Shown here: piece after piece, positions 1 to 7,720 of the stretch
Layout: every line of letters begins with the position of its first letter
Numbering within the stretch: the first letter of the stretch is position 1
Assembly: GCA_031181325.1 (NCBI GenBank)
Contig: JAPSKX010000025.1
Location: 1-39,995, forward strand
Reading direction: 5' to 3'
Length of the DNA stretch: 39,995 nt
From: Paenibacillus sp.
Lineage (GTDB): Bacteria; Bacillota; Bacilli; Paenibacillales; YIM-B00363
Translations under genes and position numbers: made by a program
Notes under the pieces: model-generated
What the model was told of the DNA's origin: nothing
The model's database searches: none
Seen by the model: the letters and a program-made list of their open reading frames with translations, nothing else

Positions 1-66
1 AGCGATCGCCGAGCAAATCGTGTCCGTATCCGGGTTCTTGTGGCCGAAAATAAGTTTCTTGTCCAT
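1..66 (-). CDS. ppaC: manganese-dependent inorganic pyrophosphatase, N-terminal fragment (runs off window)
   Basis: Only the first 22 codons are inside the window. They read MDKKLIFGHKNPDTDTICSA and two more residues. This is the first motif of DHH-family (family II) inorganic pyrophosphatases, in which His9, Asp13 and Asp15 bind Mn; all three sit at exactly these positions here. The enzyme hydrolyses cytosolic pyrophosphate to phosphate. The start is ATG at 66-64 with AAAGGAG just upstream, and a sigma-A-like promoter lies at 105-134. The rest of the gene is beyond base 1. Identification rests on the motif alone but the match is very specific. Confidence 0.85.
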   Translation of the reverse strand, partial: MDKKLIFGHKNPDTDTICSAIA

Positions 67-104
67 ATGTACTCCTTTGCTCTTGAGGAATGGGGTTGGG
101 AAAA

Positions 105-134
105 ATTATAGCGCAGTCGGAAATGTCCAATCAA
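105..134 (-). promoter_or_regulatory. sigma-A-type promoter for ppaC
   Basis: On the minus strand TTGATT (134-129) is followed after 18 nt by a perfect TATAAT (110-105). The ppaC start codon lies 38 nt further on, with its Shine-Dalgarno between. This is the only strong promoter-like element in the gap between ppaC and the methyltransferase gene. Confidence 0.6.
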
Positions 135-191
135 CAGTATACAACGAATCCGGAATAATTCCTACTGTTTCGATAGGGATTAAAGAAAATT

Positions 192-1118
192 TCATTCCAG
201 CAGCAGCACCTCTCGACGGAAAGCGCCTTTGCGCGCCTCGCAGCGGTCGCGCACGGCGAAGCCCGCGCGGCGCACGGCAGCGTCGATCGGCTGCGTCGCG
301 ACGACCGCCGCCCGCGCCGCGAGACGGCGTACGGCGGACAGCAGCTCGTCCAGCTCCTTCTCCGGCAGCACCGAGCAAAGGTTGTACGGCAGATCGACGA
401 TCGCGACGTCGTACGCCCCTTCGAGCCTGCGCGCGTCCGCGACCTGCACGACGTCGGGATAGCCGTAGTGCGTCAGATTTTCCCTAGCGCCGCGCACGGC
501 GAGCGGATTCGCGTCCGAGCCGACGATGTCCACGCCCATCGACAGCGCCTCCAGCAGCACCGTGCCGATGCCGCAGCACGGATCGATGGCGCGGATGCCG
601 AACGGCTCCGGCGCCGCCGCGTTCACGACGGCACGCGCCAAGCGGATACCAAGCGCCGTGGAATATTGCCGGGGCTTCCCCTCGTGCGTCCGCCAAGCGC
701 CGTCGTTCTCCCGCAGCGGACCGAACACCCACCGGCCGTCGAATCTCCCGACCCCGAACCGCTCGAGCGGCGCGCGCATGTCGGCCGCGCCCCGCACGGC
801 GCCGCCGACGACGCGTTCGACGTCCCGGCGTTCCGCATACGGGACGTCTTCGCCCGTCTTCGTATAGACGACCTTGAAGGACGGCGACGCCGTCCCCGCC
901 TCTCGGATGCGGTCCGCGAGCGCCGACGGCGATTCCGCTTCGAACCGGACGCCTAGACGGCTCTTCAAGAACGGGCTGCGACTCGGGTCGATCTCCCGGT
1001 CGGACGCGAACGCCAGGGGCGTTCCCGCCGGAACTCCGCCGCCGAATAGCGCGCGCCGCTCCAGCGAGAAGATATCCTTCTCGTCCTCGTGACATGCATG
1101 GGTGTACAAATAATACAA
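192..1118 (-). CDS. TRM11-family SAM-dependent RNA methyltransferase
   Basis: 308 aa. The C-terminal half is a Rossmann methyltransferase: the SAM motif DPCCGIG at residues 179-185, an acidic motif around SDANP (201-205), and the catalytic-type loop DLPY at 242-245, a variant of the (D/N)PPY motif of enzymes that methylate exocyclic amino groups. The N-terminal half would position the RNA, as in TRM11/THUMP-type proteins, but I see no clear THUMP signature. The likely target is guanine N2 of tRNA, by family only. The start is a TTG at 1118-1116 with GGAGG seven bases upstream; no ATG gives a better fit. It is transcribed towards ppaC and divergently from the MATE gene. Confidence 0.8.
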   Translation of the reverse strand: MYYLYTHACHEDEKDIFSLERRALFGGGVPAGTPLAFASDREIDPSRSPFLKSRLGVRFEAESPSALADRIREAGTASPSFKVVYTKTGEDVPYAERRDVERVVGGAVRGAADMRAPLERFGVGRFDGRWVFGPLRENDGAWRTHEGKPRQYSTALGIRLARAVVNAAAPEPFGIRAIDPCCGIGTVLLEALSMGVDIVGSDANPLAVRGARENLTHYGYPDVVQVADARRLEGAYDVAIVDLPYNLCSVLPEKELDELLSAVRRLAARAAVVATQPIDAAVRRAGFAVRDRCEARKGAFRREVLLLE

Positions 1119-1174
1119 GCCTTCCGCCTCCGTGTTCGCCTCCCCTTACTGTACCATATTCTCGCGAGCCTTGA

Positions 1175-1184
1175 GTAACGTTAC
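1175..1184. promoter_or_regulatory. 10-bp perfect palindrome in divergent intergenic region
   Basis: GTAACGTTAC is a perfect palindrome between the methyltransferase start (1118) and the MATE leader. A TATAAT on the plus strand follows at 1198-1203, although no well-spaced -35 is visible for it. It may be an operator, but one short palindrome is weak evidence. Confidence 0.25.
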
Positions 1185-1236
1185 ATGTCGTGGAAAATAT
1201 AATCATTGTGTTGTATGATATAACTCTACGGCCAAG

Positions 1237-1263
1237 AAGCCTGGGACGGGGAGTCCCAGGCTT
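1237..1263 (+). terminator. leader hairpin (attenuator-like) before the MATE gene
   Basis: AAGCCTGGGAC (1237-1247) pairs perfectly with GTCCCAGGCTT (1253-1263) across a GGGGA loop. It is followed by TTGTTGCG and later by six T residues (1279-1284). The 11-bp stem lies only 38 nt before the MATE start codon and downstream of the only -10-like TATAAT. It therefore sits in the MATE leader and could attenuate transcription. The U tract directly after the stem is poor, so termination is uncertain. Confidence 0.45.
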
Positions 1264-1301
1264 TGTTGCGCCGTGCTTTTTTCATCGGAGGGAACGAAAA
1301 C

Positions 1302-2663
1302 ATGCAACAAACCTATTCAAGCAAACAGAAGCTGCGTCAATTTTTGACCATCCTCTGGCCGATTCTCGTCACGCAAGTCGGATACAACGCAATGAACTTA
1401 TTCGATACGATCATGTCCGGCCGGGCGGGCACCGACGATCTGGCCGGCGTCGCCATCGGTTCGAGCCTATGGATGCCGGCGTACGTCGCCTTGACGGGCA
1501 TTCTGATCGCCGTCACTCCCGTCGTCTCGCAGCTCGTCGGCGCGGGGCGGACGGAGGGCATCGCGCCTTCGGTCACGCAAGCGCTCTACCTATCCGCCGT
1601 CATCGCCGTCGTCGTCTACGGAATCGGCGCCCTCGCCCTCGACCCGATCCTCGGCTTCATGCAGCTCGATCCCGAGGTGCGCGACATCGCGAAGCATTAT
1701 TTAATCGGCTTGTCGTACGGCATCCTGCCGTTGTTCCTCTCGGGCGTCATCCGCAATTACTTCGATGCGCAAGGGTATACGAGAGTGACGATGGCCATCG
1801 TATTGTTCGCCGTGCCCTGCAATATCGTCTTGAATTACTTGCTCATCTTCGGCAAGCTCGGCTTCCCGGCCATGGGCGGCGTCGGCGCCGGCTACGCGAC
1901 CGCCGCGACGTATTGGCTCATCCTCGCGCTCAGCGTCTTCCTCTGCTTTCGCTTGGAAGCGCCCCGCGCGCAGCGGCTGCTCCGCCGCTGGCCGGTCCCT
2001 TCGCCGCGCGCCTTCAAGGAGTTGCTCGGAATCGGCGTACCGATCGGCCTGTCCATCTTCTTCGAAGCGAGCATCTTCTCGGTCGTGACGCTGCTGATGG
2101 GCACGACGTTCGATACGGTCACGATCGCCTCCCATCAAGCCGCGATCAGCTTCGCGGCCCTGTTGTTCATGATGCCGCTCAGCATCTCGATGGCGCTGAC
2201 CATTCTCGTCGGCTTCGAGATCGGCGCCGGCCGGCCGGGCGACGCGCGTCAATACAGCCGCATCGGGATCGTCGCGGCCGTCGGCATTATCGCCGCCGCC
2301 GCGGTCGTCCTGTTTTTCAACCGCGCCCTCGTCGCCTCCTGGTTCACCGAAGCGCCCGACGTCGCCGAGATGACGCAGCGCTTCCTGATCTTCGTCATCT
2401 TCTTCCAACTGTCGGACGCTGCGCAGGCTTCGCTCCAAGGCGCGCTGCGCGGCTACAAGGACGTCACGGTGCCGTTCGTGATTGCGCTAGTCGCTTATTG
2501 GCTGATCGGAATTCCTGCCGGATACGGGCTGTCGTGGACGGCGCTCGGACCGTTCGGCTACTGGATCGGCATTACCGCCGGCCTGACGGTCGCGGCGATC
2601 GGCTTCGCGATTCGGCTGCGCAGGGTGCAGGCGAACGCGCGGCGCGAGGCGGCCGCCGACTAA
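1302..2663 (+). CDS. MATE-family multidrug/sodium antiporter (NorM/MepA-like)
   Basis: 453 aa from the ATG at 1302, chosen because GGAGGGA lies eight bases upstream; an upstream in-frame start at 1263 would fall in the leader hairpin. The protein is hydrophobic throughout, with about 12 membrane segments arranged as two similar halves. The N-terminal signature (WPILVTQVGYNAMNLFDTIM, then a Gly/Ala-rich loop and the TPVVSQLVGAG segment) is typical of MatE-domain exporters. These move cationic drugs or metabolites out in exchange for Na+ or H+. Substrate cannot be read from sequence. The gene is monocistronic and converges on spoVB. Confidence 0.88.
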   Translation: MQQTYSSKQKLRQFLTILWPILVTQVGYNAMNLFDTIMSGRAGTDDLAGVAIGSSLWMPAYVALTGILIAVTPVVSQLVGAGRTEGIAPSVTQALYLSAVIAVVVYGIGALALDPILGFMQLDPEVRDIAKHYLIGLSYGILPLFLSGVIRNYFDAQGYTRVTMAIVLFAVPCNIVLNYLLIFGKLGFPAMGGVGAGYATAATYWLILALSVFLCFRLEAPRAQRLLRRWPVPSPRAFKELLGIGVPIGLSIFFEASIFSVVTLLMGTTFDTVTIASHQAAISFAALLFMMPLSISMALTILVGFEIGAGRPGDARQYSRIGIVAAVGIIAAAAVVLFFNRALVASWFTEAPDVAEMTQRFLIFVIFFQLSDAAQASLQGALRGYKDVTVPFVIALVAYWLIGIPAGYGLSWTALGPFGYWIGITAGLTVAAIGFAIRLRRVQANARREAAAD

Positions 2664-2692
2664 CGCGTCGGGATGAGCCGGCGAGCCCCTGC

Positions 2693-2715
2693 ATACGCAT
2701 CGCGCTCCTGCGTAT
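2693..2715. terminator. hairpin between convergent MATE and spoVB genes
   Basis: ATACGCA (2693-2699) pairs with TGCGTAT (2709-2715) across a nine-base loop in the 62-nt gap between two convergent stop codons. There is no U tract on either strand, so it is at best a weak bidirectional terminator. Confidence 0.35.
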
Positions 2716-2725
2716 CGCCTCCGCG

Positions 2726-4282
2726 TTACCGCAGTCTTGCGCCGATCGCGAGCGCGAGATTCCGGATCTGCCGCGGCTTCACCGTGTCGCTCAGCGCCAG
2801 CGCGCCGAAATAGACGGCCAGCGCCGCGGCCATCGAGCCGAGCATCGCCCACAGCATCGTAAATCCGCTGTCGAGCAAGCCCGCGTATAGCCATTGGCCG
2901 GTGATCGCCATGAGGATCATGCAGATGCCGACCTTCACGTATTTCCGAATGTCCATGTAGAATCCGATCGCGCTCGAGATCGACATGAAGTTAAGAATCG
3001 TCAGGATGACGAAGCCGAAGCCAAGGCCGTACGCGATGCCGACGATCCCGAATTCGCTCCCGAGCACGAACAGCGCGAGCGCCTTGAAGGCCGTCGCGAC
3101 GATGTAGTTCCACATCGAGGCGTTCGCCTTGCCGAGGCCGAGCAGGATCGCGTGCAGCGGCGCGTCGAAATAATGCAGGAAAAACATCGGCGCGAGAATC
3201 GCCAGCAGCGGTCCCGCTTCCGGCGCATTGTAAATCAGCGTCGTCAGCGGCGTCGCCCACTCGTACAGAATGACCGTGCTCGGCGCGCCGATGAGCAAGG
3301 CGAGCCGCATCGCTTGATCCATTCGCTCGTGCATGAGCAATCCGTTCTTGTTCGCGTTCGCTTCGCTGATCGCCGGGATGAGGGCGGTGGACAGCGAATG
3401 CGTAACGAAGCTCGGCAAGTACAGCAGCGGGAACGCATACCCCGCCAGCAAGCCGAACTGTTGGGTCGCCAGCGCGGTGCCGACGCCGGCGAGCGCTAAG
3501 CTCTTCGTGATGAGCATCGGCTGGAACGCGCCGTAAATCGAATGCATGACGCCGGAGCCTGTCGTCGGAAGACCCATGTGCAGCAGCTCCCGCAGCGTGC
3601 TCTTCCCGTGCCGCAGCCGCTCCGCGAACGATTCGCGGACGATCCCCTTCTCCCGAAACAACCGGTAACTCGCGGACAGGAACAATAGCTGCGTCGCTTC
3701 GCCCGCCACCGAGGCGAGCATCGCGCCGGCGGCCGCATAAGCGATGCCGTACGGCATCAGGATATGGACGAGCGCCAGGACGCAAGCGAGCTGCACCGTA
3801 TTGTCCAAGACGTCGCTGAAGGCGATCGTCGTCATCCGCTGCTTCCCGCGGAAGTACCCCTTCAGCACCGCGGAGACGGCGACGATCGGCGCGATCGGCG
3901 TAATCGCGAGCATCGCGTAGTACGCGCGCTGATCCGTCAACAGGAGCGACGCGATCCACTCCGCGCCGACGAGAGAGACGGCCGTCAAGACGACGCTGAG
4001 CGTGCCCGTGACGAGCACCGAGATGAACAGGATGCGCTTAATTCGCGTATGGTCGCCCTTCGCGTCCGCCTCGGCGACGAACTACGAAATCGCGACCGGC
4101 AGCCCCAGCTCCGTGACCGTAATGACGAGCGGCACGAGCGGATGCGCCATCATAAGCAATCCGATGCCTTCCGCTCCGAGGATTCGCGCCAGGAACATGC
4201 CGCTGACGAATCCGAGAATCCGATTGACGAAAGCGGCGGCCGACAAGACGAAGGTACCGCGTAAGAATGATTGCTGTGCCAT
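2726..4282 (-). pseudogene. spoVB: stage V sporulation protein B (SpoVB) interrupted by in-frame amber codon
   Basis: SpoVB is a MOP-superfamily lipid flippase-like membrane protein needed for spore cortex peptidoglycan synthesis. Read through, the frame encodes 518 residues, the same length as I recall for the B. subtilis protein. The start ATG (4282-4280) has GGAGAGGTG upstream and opens MAQQSFLRGTFVLSAAAFVN. Codon 67 (4084-4082) is TAG, inside the conserved segment GLPVAIS-K-xVAEA, where a lysine is expected; AAG to TAG is a single change. The frame then continues without further damage to FVAEADAKGDH and on to the end. An internal GTG start at 4018 has no ribosome-binding site and would delete two membrane helices. 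It is either a real null allele, which should impair sporulation unless a paralogue compensates, or a consensus error. Confidence 0.85.
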
Positions 4283-4402
4283 GCGCACCTCTCCGTTCCA
4301 GAATACTTCATTGTATTCATGAATCGGAAAAGCATGCGAACCTGTCCTGAACCCTGTTATAATATCGACAACTCGATTCGAGACGCGGAGAGGATCGTCA
4401 AG

Positions 4403-5542
4403 ATGCACCCGATTCATTGGGACCGCGGCACATGGACGGCGAGCTGCCAAGGAGAAGCCGTTCAGCTGCTTCCGAAAGAATATTCGTTATTGGAGACGCT
4501 GTACCGCCACGTCGGGAAGACGTTGTCCCGCGAGCAGCTGCTCGACGCCGCGTGGGCGCTCGAGACGCCGACCGACCGGACGATCGACGACCACGTCTAT
4601 CGGCTGCGCCGAAAGCTCGCGGCATGGCATGGCGCCTACGAGATCCGCACGGTGCGCGGCGCCGGCTACCGCTTGGAGGCCGCTGCGCCGCCGGCTGCCT
4701 CCGGGAAGCCGAACCCGCTGCTCGCCGACCCGGCACATGCCGAGCGGATGCGCGAGCTGCTCGACGCGAATCTGCTGTACGGCAACGGCGACGCCTTGCT
4801 CGCGCTCGCCAGCCGTCCCGAGATGTTCGGCTTCGAGCTCGATGCGCCGCTGCGGTCGTTCGTTCCGTTCCTCGAAGGACGGTTCGGCGAGTACGTGCAA
4901 GATCGATTTCCGTTCGGCGACCGCGTCTTCTTCTTGCTTCATCTGTTCCATCTTCTGAAGCCCGGCGAGAGTCGGCCGTACGTCGAGGCCGCGCTGCGGC
5001 GGCGCGTCATGCCGGACATCTGGCATACCGAGGTAGAACTGTACAACATTATCTTCATGCGGATGGAGTGGGGCGAGCCGGAAGCGGCGGCGGCGGCGCT
5101 CGAGAAGCTGTGGCCGGAGGCGTTGAACGGGGAATACGAGAACCTTGTGCCGTATCTCGCGAATTTACGATTGGAGCTGCGGTTGACGCAGCGGAAGTGG
5201 GACGAGGCCGAACGGGAGATCGCACGGATCGAGCAGCTGCTCCGGCGATATCCGTTCCGGCGGGAGGAAGGCCGATTCGCGGCGCTGTCGGGTCTCGTCC
5301 TCCATCGCCGCGACCCGAAGGCCGGCGTCGAACGCATCGACGCCGGCCTCGCCACGCTGCGGCGCACCCGCTTCGTGCCGCATCTCGCCGGGTCGCTCCA
5401 AGCCGTCACGACATTCGCCGAAGCCGAGGGGTGGACCGCCCTGCGGAACCGATACGCGCCCGAGTGGGAACGGCTCTTGGCGGATACGAAGCTGCGCGAG
5501 CTGCTGCCGGCGATCGAGGCGGAGCTTCGAAAGCTGCTGTAG
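4403..5542 (+). CDS. OmpR-type winged-helix regulator lacking a receiver domain, helical-repeat C-terminus
   Basis: 379 aa from ATG 4403, with CGGAGAGG nine bases upstream. Residues about 10-92 form a Trans_reg_C winged helix: LLPKEYSLLETLYRH, then SREQLLDAAW, TIDDHVYRLRRKL, and IRTVRGAGYRLE at the wing. There is no phosphoacceptor receiver domain. Residues about 105-379 are alpha-helical, rich in Leu, Ala, Glu and Arg, and resemble TPR-like repeats as in other stand-alone winged-helix activators; no enzyme motif is seen. A TATAAT at 4358-4363 may be its -10. The MFS exporter gene 145 nt downstream on the same strand is a plausible target. Ligand unknown. Confidence 0.7.
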   Translation: MHPIHWDRGTWTASCQGEAVQLLPKEYSLLETLYRHVGKTLSREQLLDAAWALETPTDRTIDDHVYRLRRKLAAWHGAYEIRTVRGAGYRLEAAAPPAASGKPNPLLADPAHAERMRELLDANLLYGNGDALLALASRPEMFGFELDAPLRSFVPFLEGRFGEYVQDRFPFGDRVFFLLHLFHLLKPGESRPYVEAALRRRVMPDIWHTEVELYNIIFMRMEWGEPEAAAAALEKLWPEALNGEYENLVPYLANLRLELRLTQRKWDEAEREIARIEQLLRRYPFRREEGRFAALSGLVLHRRDPKAGVERIDAGLATLRRTRFVPHLAGSLQAVTTFAEAEGWTALRNRYAPEWERLLADTKLRELLPAIEAELRKLL

Positions 5543-5597
5543 CGTTTGTTGTAGCGTTTGCTGTAACGTTTGTTGTAACGTTAGCTGCAGCGTTGCT
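5538..5597. repeat. five tandem copies of a 12-nt unit overlapping a stop codon
   Basis: Units are TGTAGCGTTTGT (5538), TGTAGCGTTTGC (5550), TGTAACGTTTGT (5562), TGTAACGTTAGC (5574) and the degenerate TGCAGCGTTGCT (5586). The TAG stop of the winged-helix gene (5540-5542) lies in the first copy. A run of eight T residues follows at 5602-5609, so the end of the array may also serve as a weak terminator. Confidence 0.8.
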
Positions 5598-5625
5598 TCC
5601 GTTTTTTTTCGAACCTTCTGATATT

Positions 5626-5663
5626 TCTCTGACATTCGCGCGGTACGATTCGTACATCAGAGA
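5626..5663. promoter_or_regulatory. nested inverted repeats upstream of MFS gene (candidate operator)
   Basis: An outer repeat TCTCTGA (5626-5632) / TCAGAGA (5657-5663) encloses an inner one, GTACGA-T-TCGTAC (5643-5655). CTGACA (5629-5634), a possible -35, overlaps the outer left arm; TACATC (5653-5658) at an 18-nt spacing could be a poor -10. Position 25-60 nt before the MFS start codon fits an operator. Confidence 0.4.
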
Positions 5664-5687
5664 GACGCCTCAGGAGGTTTTTTCTTC

Positions 5688-6926
5688 ATGTCGAACTTGT
5701 GGTCCCCCCTTCGCCTCGCCGGCTTCCGACGGCTGTTCGCGGGTCAAGCGATGTCCGATTTCGCGAATTGGTCGGATTTCCTGGCATTAAGCGCCGTCGT
5801 CGTATATGTCTGGGGACACGGCGCCTTCGAGCTCGCGTTGCTGTCCGTATGCATCGGCCTGCCGTTCGTCGTCGTCGGGCCGCTCGCAAGCGTAAAGCTC
5901 GCCCGGCTCGACGCCCGCGCCGTCCTCGTCGCTTGCGATCTCCTCCGATTCGCGGTTGTGCTCGCGATGCTGTGGTCGACGTCGCTTCCCGTTCTGTTCG
6001 CGCTCGTGTTCGTCAAGATGTGCGCCGCCTCGATCTTCGATCCCGTTCGGCAAGCGTCCATCAAACGCCTCGTGCCCGTGGAGCGGCTCGCCGAGGCGAG
6101 CGCTCTTAGCCAGATGACGGTCAACGGCACGAAGATCGTCGCGCCGATGGTCGGCGGCTTGCTCATCGCCCTTTGGGGCGCCTTTTCTCCGTTCTGGCTC
6201 GGCGCAGGGCTGTATCTCGTCTCCGCGCTCGTCCTGTCGGGGCTGCCGCGTCTCATCGGCGAAGCCGCGGAGCGCGCGAAGCCGCGGTTCGTCGACGAGA
6301 TGCGGGACGCGCTGCGGTTCATGCGCTCGCGGCCCGTACTGCTGTATGCCGTCGTCTATGTAACGGTATGGATGTTCTTCGTGTTCTTGTACGACGCGTT
6401 GTTCGTCTTGTTCGCGGAGCGGCTTGGCCTCGGCGAAGCGTCCCTCGGCGTCCTCATGAGCGGCGTCGGCGCCGGCAGCGTGCTCGGCTCTCTCGCCGCG
6501 GGGCGTTGGACGTTCTGGAAGGCGAATCCCCTTGGGCTGATGAGCCGGCTCGGCATCGTCTCCGGACTCGCGATCGCGGTCGTCGGCATCGGCGCGTTCG
6601 GCTGGCTTCCCTCCTCGCTGTGGCTGTGGACGGCGGTATTCGTCGTCTTGGGTTTCCTCGGCGGATTCGATGCGGTGCCGTACGGCTATGTGCTGCAGAC
6701 GGAGACGACCGACGCGACGATCGCGCCCGTATCCGCGTTCGCCGGCGCTCTCCAGACGGGCTCCATGCTCGTCGCTCCGCTGCTCGGCTCGGCGCTGGCG
6801 GGTTGGATCGGCGTCGGCGGGGTCTTCCTGGCCGTCGGCCTGCTCATGACCGCCTTCGCCGCGTCGATTCTCGCGAAGCTGCGCCTGCCGGGGCGCCCCA
6901 GGGATCGCGTTCAGTCCCCGACTTAA
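5688..6926 (+). CDS. MFS transporter, MFS_3 (macrolide/enterobactin exporter-like) group
   Basis: 412 aa with about 12 transmembrane helices. The opening (LRLAGFRRLFAGQAMSDFAN) and the segment IFDPVRQASIKRLVPVERLA match the MFS_3 group that includes MefA-type macrolide exporters and EntS. These are proton-driven exporters in the cytoplasmic membrane. Start ATG 5688 has AGGAGG 12 nt upstream. The gene follows the winged-helix regulator on the same strand with nested inverted repeats between them, so local control is likely. Substrate is unknown; neighbours give no biosynthetic cluster. A perfect 16-bp palindrome spans its stop codon. Confidence 0.85.
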   Translation: MSNLWSPLRLAGFRRLFAGQAMSDFANWSDFLALSAVVVYVWGHGAFELALLSVCIGLPFVVVGPLASVKLARLDARAVLVACDLLRFAVVLAMLWSTSLPVLFALVFVKMCAASIFDPVRQASIKRLVPVERLAEASALSQMTVNGTKIVAPMVGGLLIALWGAFSPFWLGAGLYLVSALVLSGLPRLIGEAAERAKPRFVDEMRDALRFMRSRPVLLYAVVYVTVWMFFVFLYDALFVLFAERLGLGEASLGVLMSGVGAGSVLGSLAAGRWTFWKANPLGLMSRLGIVSGLAIAVVGIGAFGWLPSSLWLWTAVFVVLGFLGGFDAVPYGYVLQTETTDATIAPVSAFAGALQTGSMLVAPLLGSALAGWIGVGGVFLAVGLLMTAFAASILAKLRLPGRPRDRVQSPT

Positions 6927-6931
6927 GTCGG
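6916..6931. other. 16-bp palindrome containing the MFS stop codon
   Basis: CCCGACTT-AAGTCGGG is perfectly self-complementary and contains the TAA (6924-6926). A second small hairpin TTGCG/CGCAA follows at 6932-6949. Neither is followed by a U tract, so they are more likely mRNA end structures than intrinsic terminators. Confidence 0.5.
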
Positions 6932-7019
6932 GTTGCGGTTCCCATCGCAATGCCGTAGGTTCGTACCTGCCGACCTTCTACAATGAGTACAGAGAAGAAC
7001 GATCGGTGGAGGAACGGCA

Positions 7020-7550
7020 ATGAAGGCGATATACATCGTATTAACGGACACGGGCACACTGTTCACGCGGATGATCAAGCGGTTCACGAAGGCGCCGTAC
7101 AATCATGCCTCGATCGCGCTCGACGGCGAGCTTGGCGACATCTACAGCTTCGGCCGCAAGAGCCTCCGGTTGCCGTGGAACGCTGGGTTCGTGCGGGAGC
7201 GTCGGGACGGCGGCATCTACGTGGTACTGAAGCGCACGACGTGCGTCGTCTACGAGCTGCGGCTCGACGACGAGCGGTACGAACGGGTCGTCCGGGAAAT
7301 CCGGCGATTCGAACAGGAAGCGGACCGTTACGGATACAACTTCCTGGGACTGCTTAACTTCTTATTTCCATGCGAGCTGCGAAACCGGGATGCCTACTTC
7401 TGCTCGGAATTCGTCGCTACGGTACTGAAGAACGGCGGCATCGATCTGTTGAAGAAGCCGCCGAAGGCGACCGCCCCGCACGACTTCATGGCGGTCAAGG
7501 GGCTGCGCCCCATATATGAAGGCCCTCTGGCGGCGTATCGTTCTTGCTGA
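7020..7550 (+). CDS. permuted papain-like (YiiX/NlpC-P60 superfamily) hydrolase, hypothetical
   Basis: 176 aa, no signal peptide, start ATG 7020 with GGAGG upstream. It shows the circularly permuted papain arrangement, with the catalytic His first (His29 in PYNHASIALD) and the catalytic Cys later (Cys128 in YFCSEFVA). This order is seen in YiiX/YaeF and LRAT-like members of the NlpC/P60 clan, which act on amide or acyl bonds of peptides or lipids. LPW at about residues 55-57 and a hydrophobic loop GLLNFLFP (about 115-122) precede the Cys. It lies alone between an MFS gene and the convergent uppP. The substrate is unknown; a cytosolic thiol amidase or acyltransferase is inferred. Confidence 0.65.
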   Translation: MKAIYIVLTDTGTLFTRMIKRFTKAPYNHASIALDGELGDIYSFGRKSLRLPWNAGFVRERRDGGIYVVLKRTTCVVYELRLDDERYERVVREIRRFEQEADRYGYNFLGLLNFLFPCELRNRDAYFCSEFVATVLKNGGIDLLKKPPKATAPHDFMAVKGLRPIYEGPLAAYRSC

Positions 7551-7578
7551 AGACGAGCGACTCGCCGAAACCTGGACG

Positions 7579-7611
7579 AACAGCCTCCCGCGATCGAAGC
7601 GGGAGGCTGTT
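7579..7611 (+). terminator. hairpin terminator downstream of papain-like gene
   Basis: AACAGCCTCCCGC (7579-7591) pairs perfectly with GCGGGAGGCTGTT (7599-7611) across a seven-base loop, 28 nt after the stop codon. The 13-bp stem is strong; the trailing U content is modest. Confidence 0.7.
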
Positions 7612-7645
7612 CGCTTATGCAAGCTTCTAATCCGGCCCCGGCGCG

Positions 7646-7683
7646 AAGAAGCCGCCTCTTCTTGTCGGAAGAGACGGCTTCTT
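7646..7683. terminator. second hairpin between convergent genes, likely for uppP
   Basis: AAGAAGCCG-C-CTCTTC (7646-7661) pairs with GAAGAG-A-CGGCTTCTT (7668-7683) with one C/A mismatch. It lies 37 nt beyond the uppP stop codon, so it probably ends uppP transcription on the minus strand. Confidence 0.6.
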
Positions 7684-7720
7684 CATGAGTTTGGCAAGTA
7701 ACGTATCGGTCACTCGGAAG

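Noticed and set aside
1204-1301. Guanidine-type (ykkC or mini-ykkC) riboswitch before the MATE gene
   Set aside because: ACGG occurs twice, but not in two hairpin loops as mini-ykkC requires, and the ykkC core is not visible. Only a plain hairpin can be supported.
1190-2890. A 566-codon plus-strand frame overlapping the MATE gene
   Set aside because: Arg/His-rich shadow of the MATE coding sequence in another frame; the MATE frame has all family features.
4082-4084. Pyrrolysine or selenocysteine-type recoding of the TAG in spoVB
   Set aside because: No reason for such a residue in SpoVB and no recoding element seen; mutation or error is simpler.
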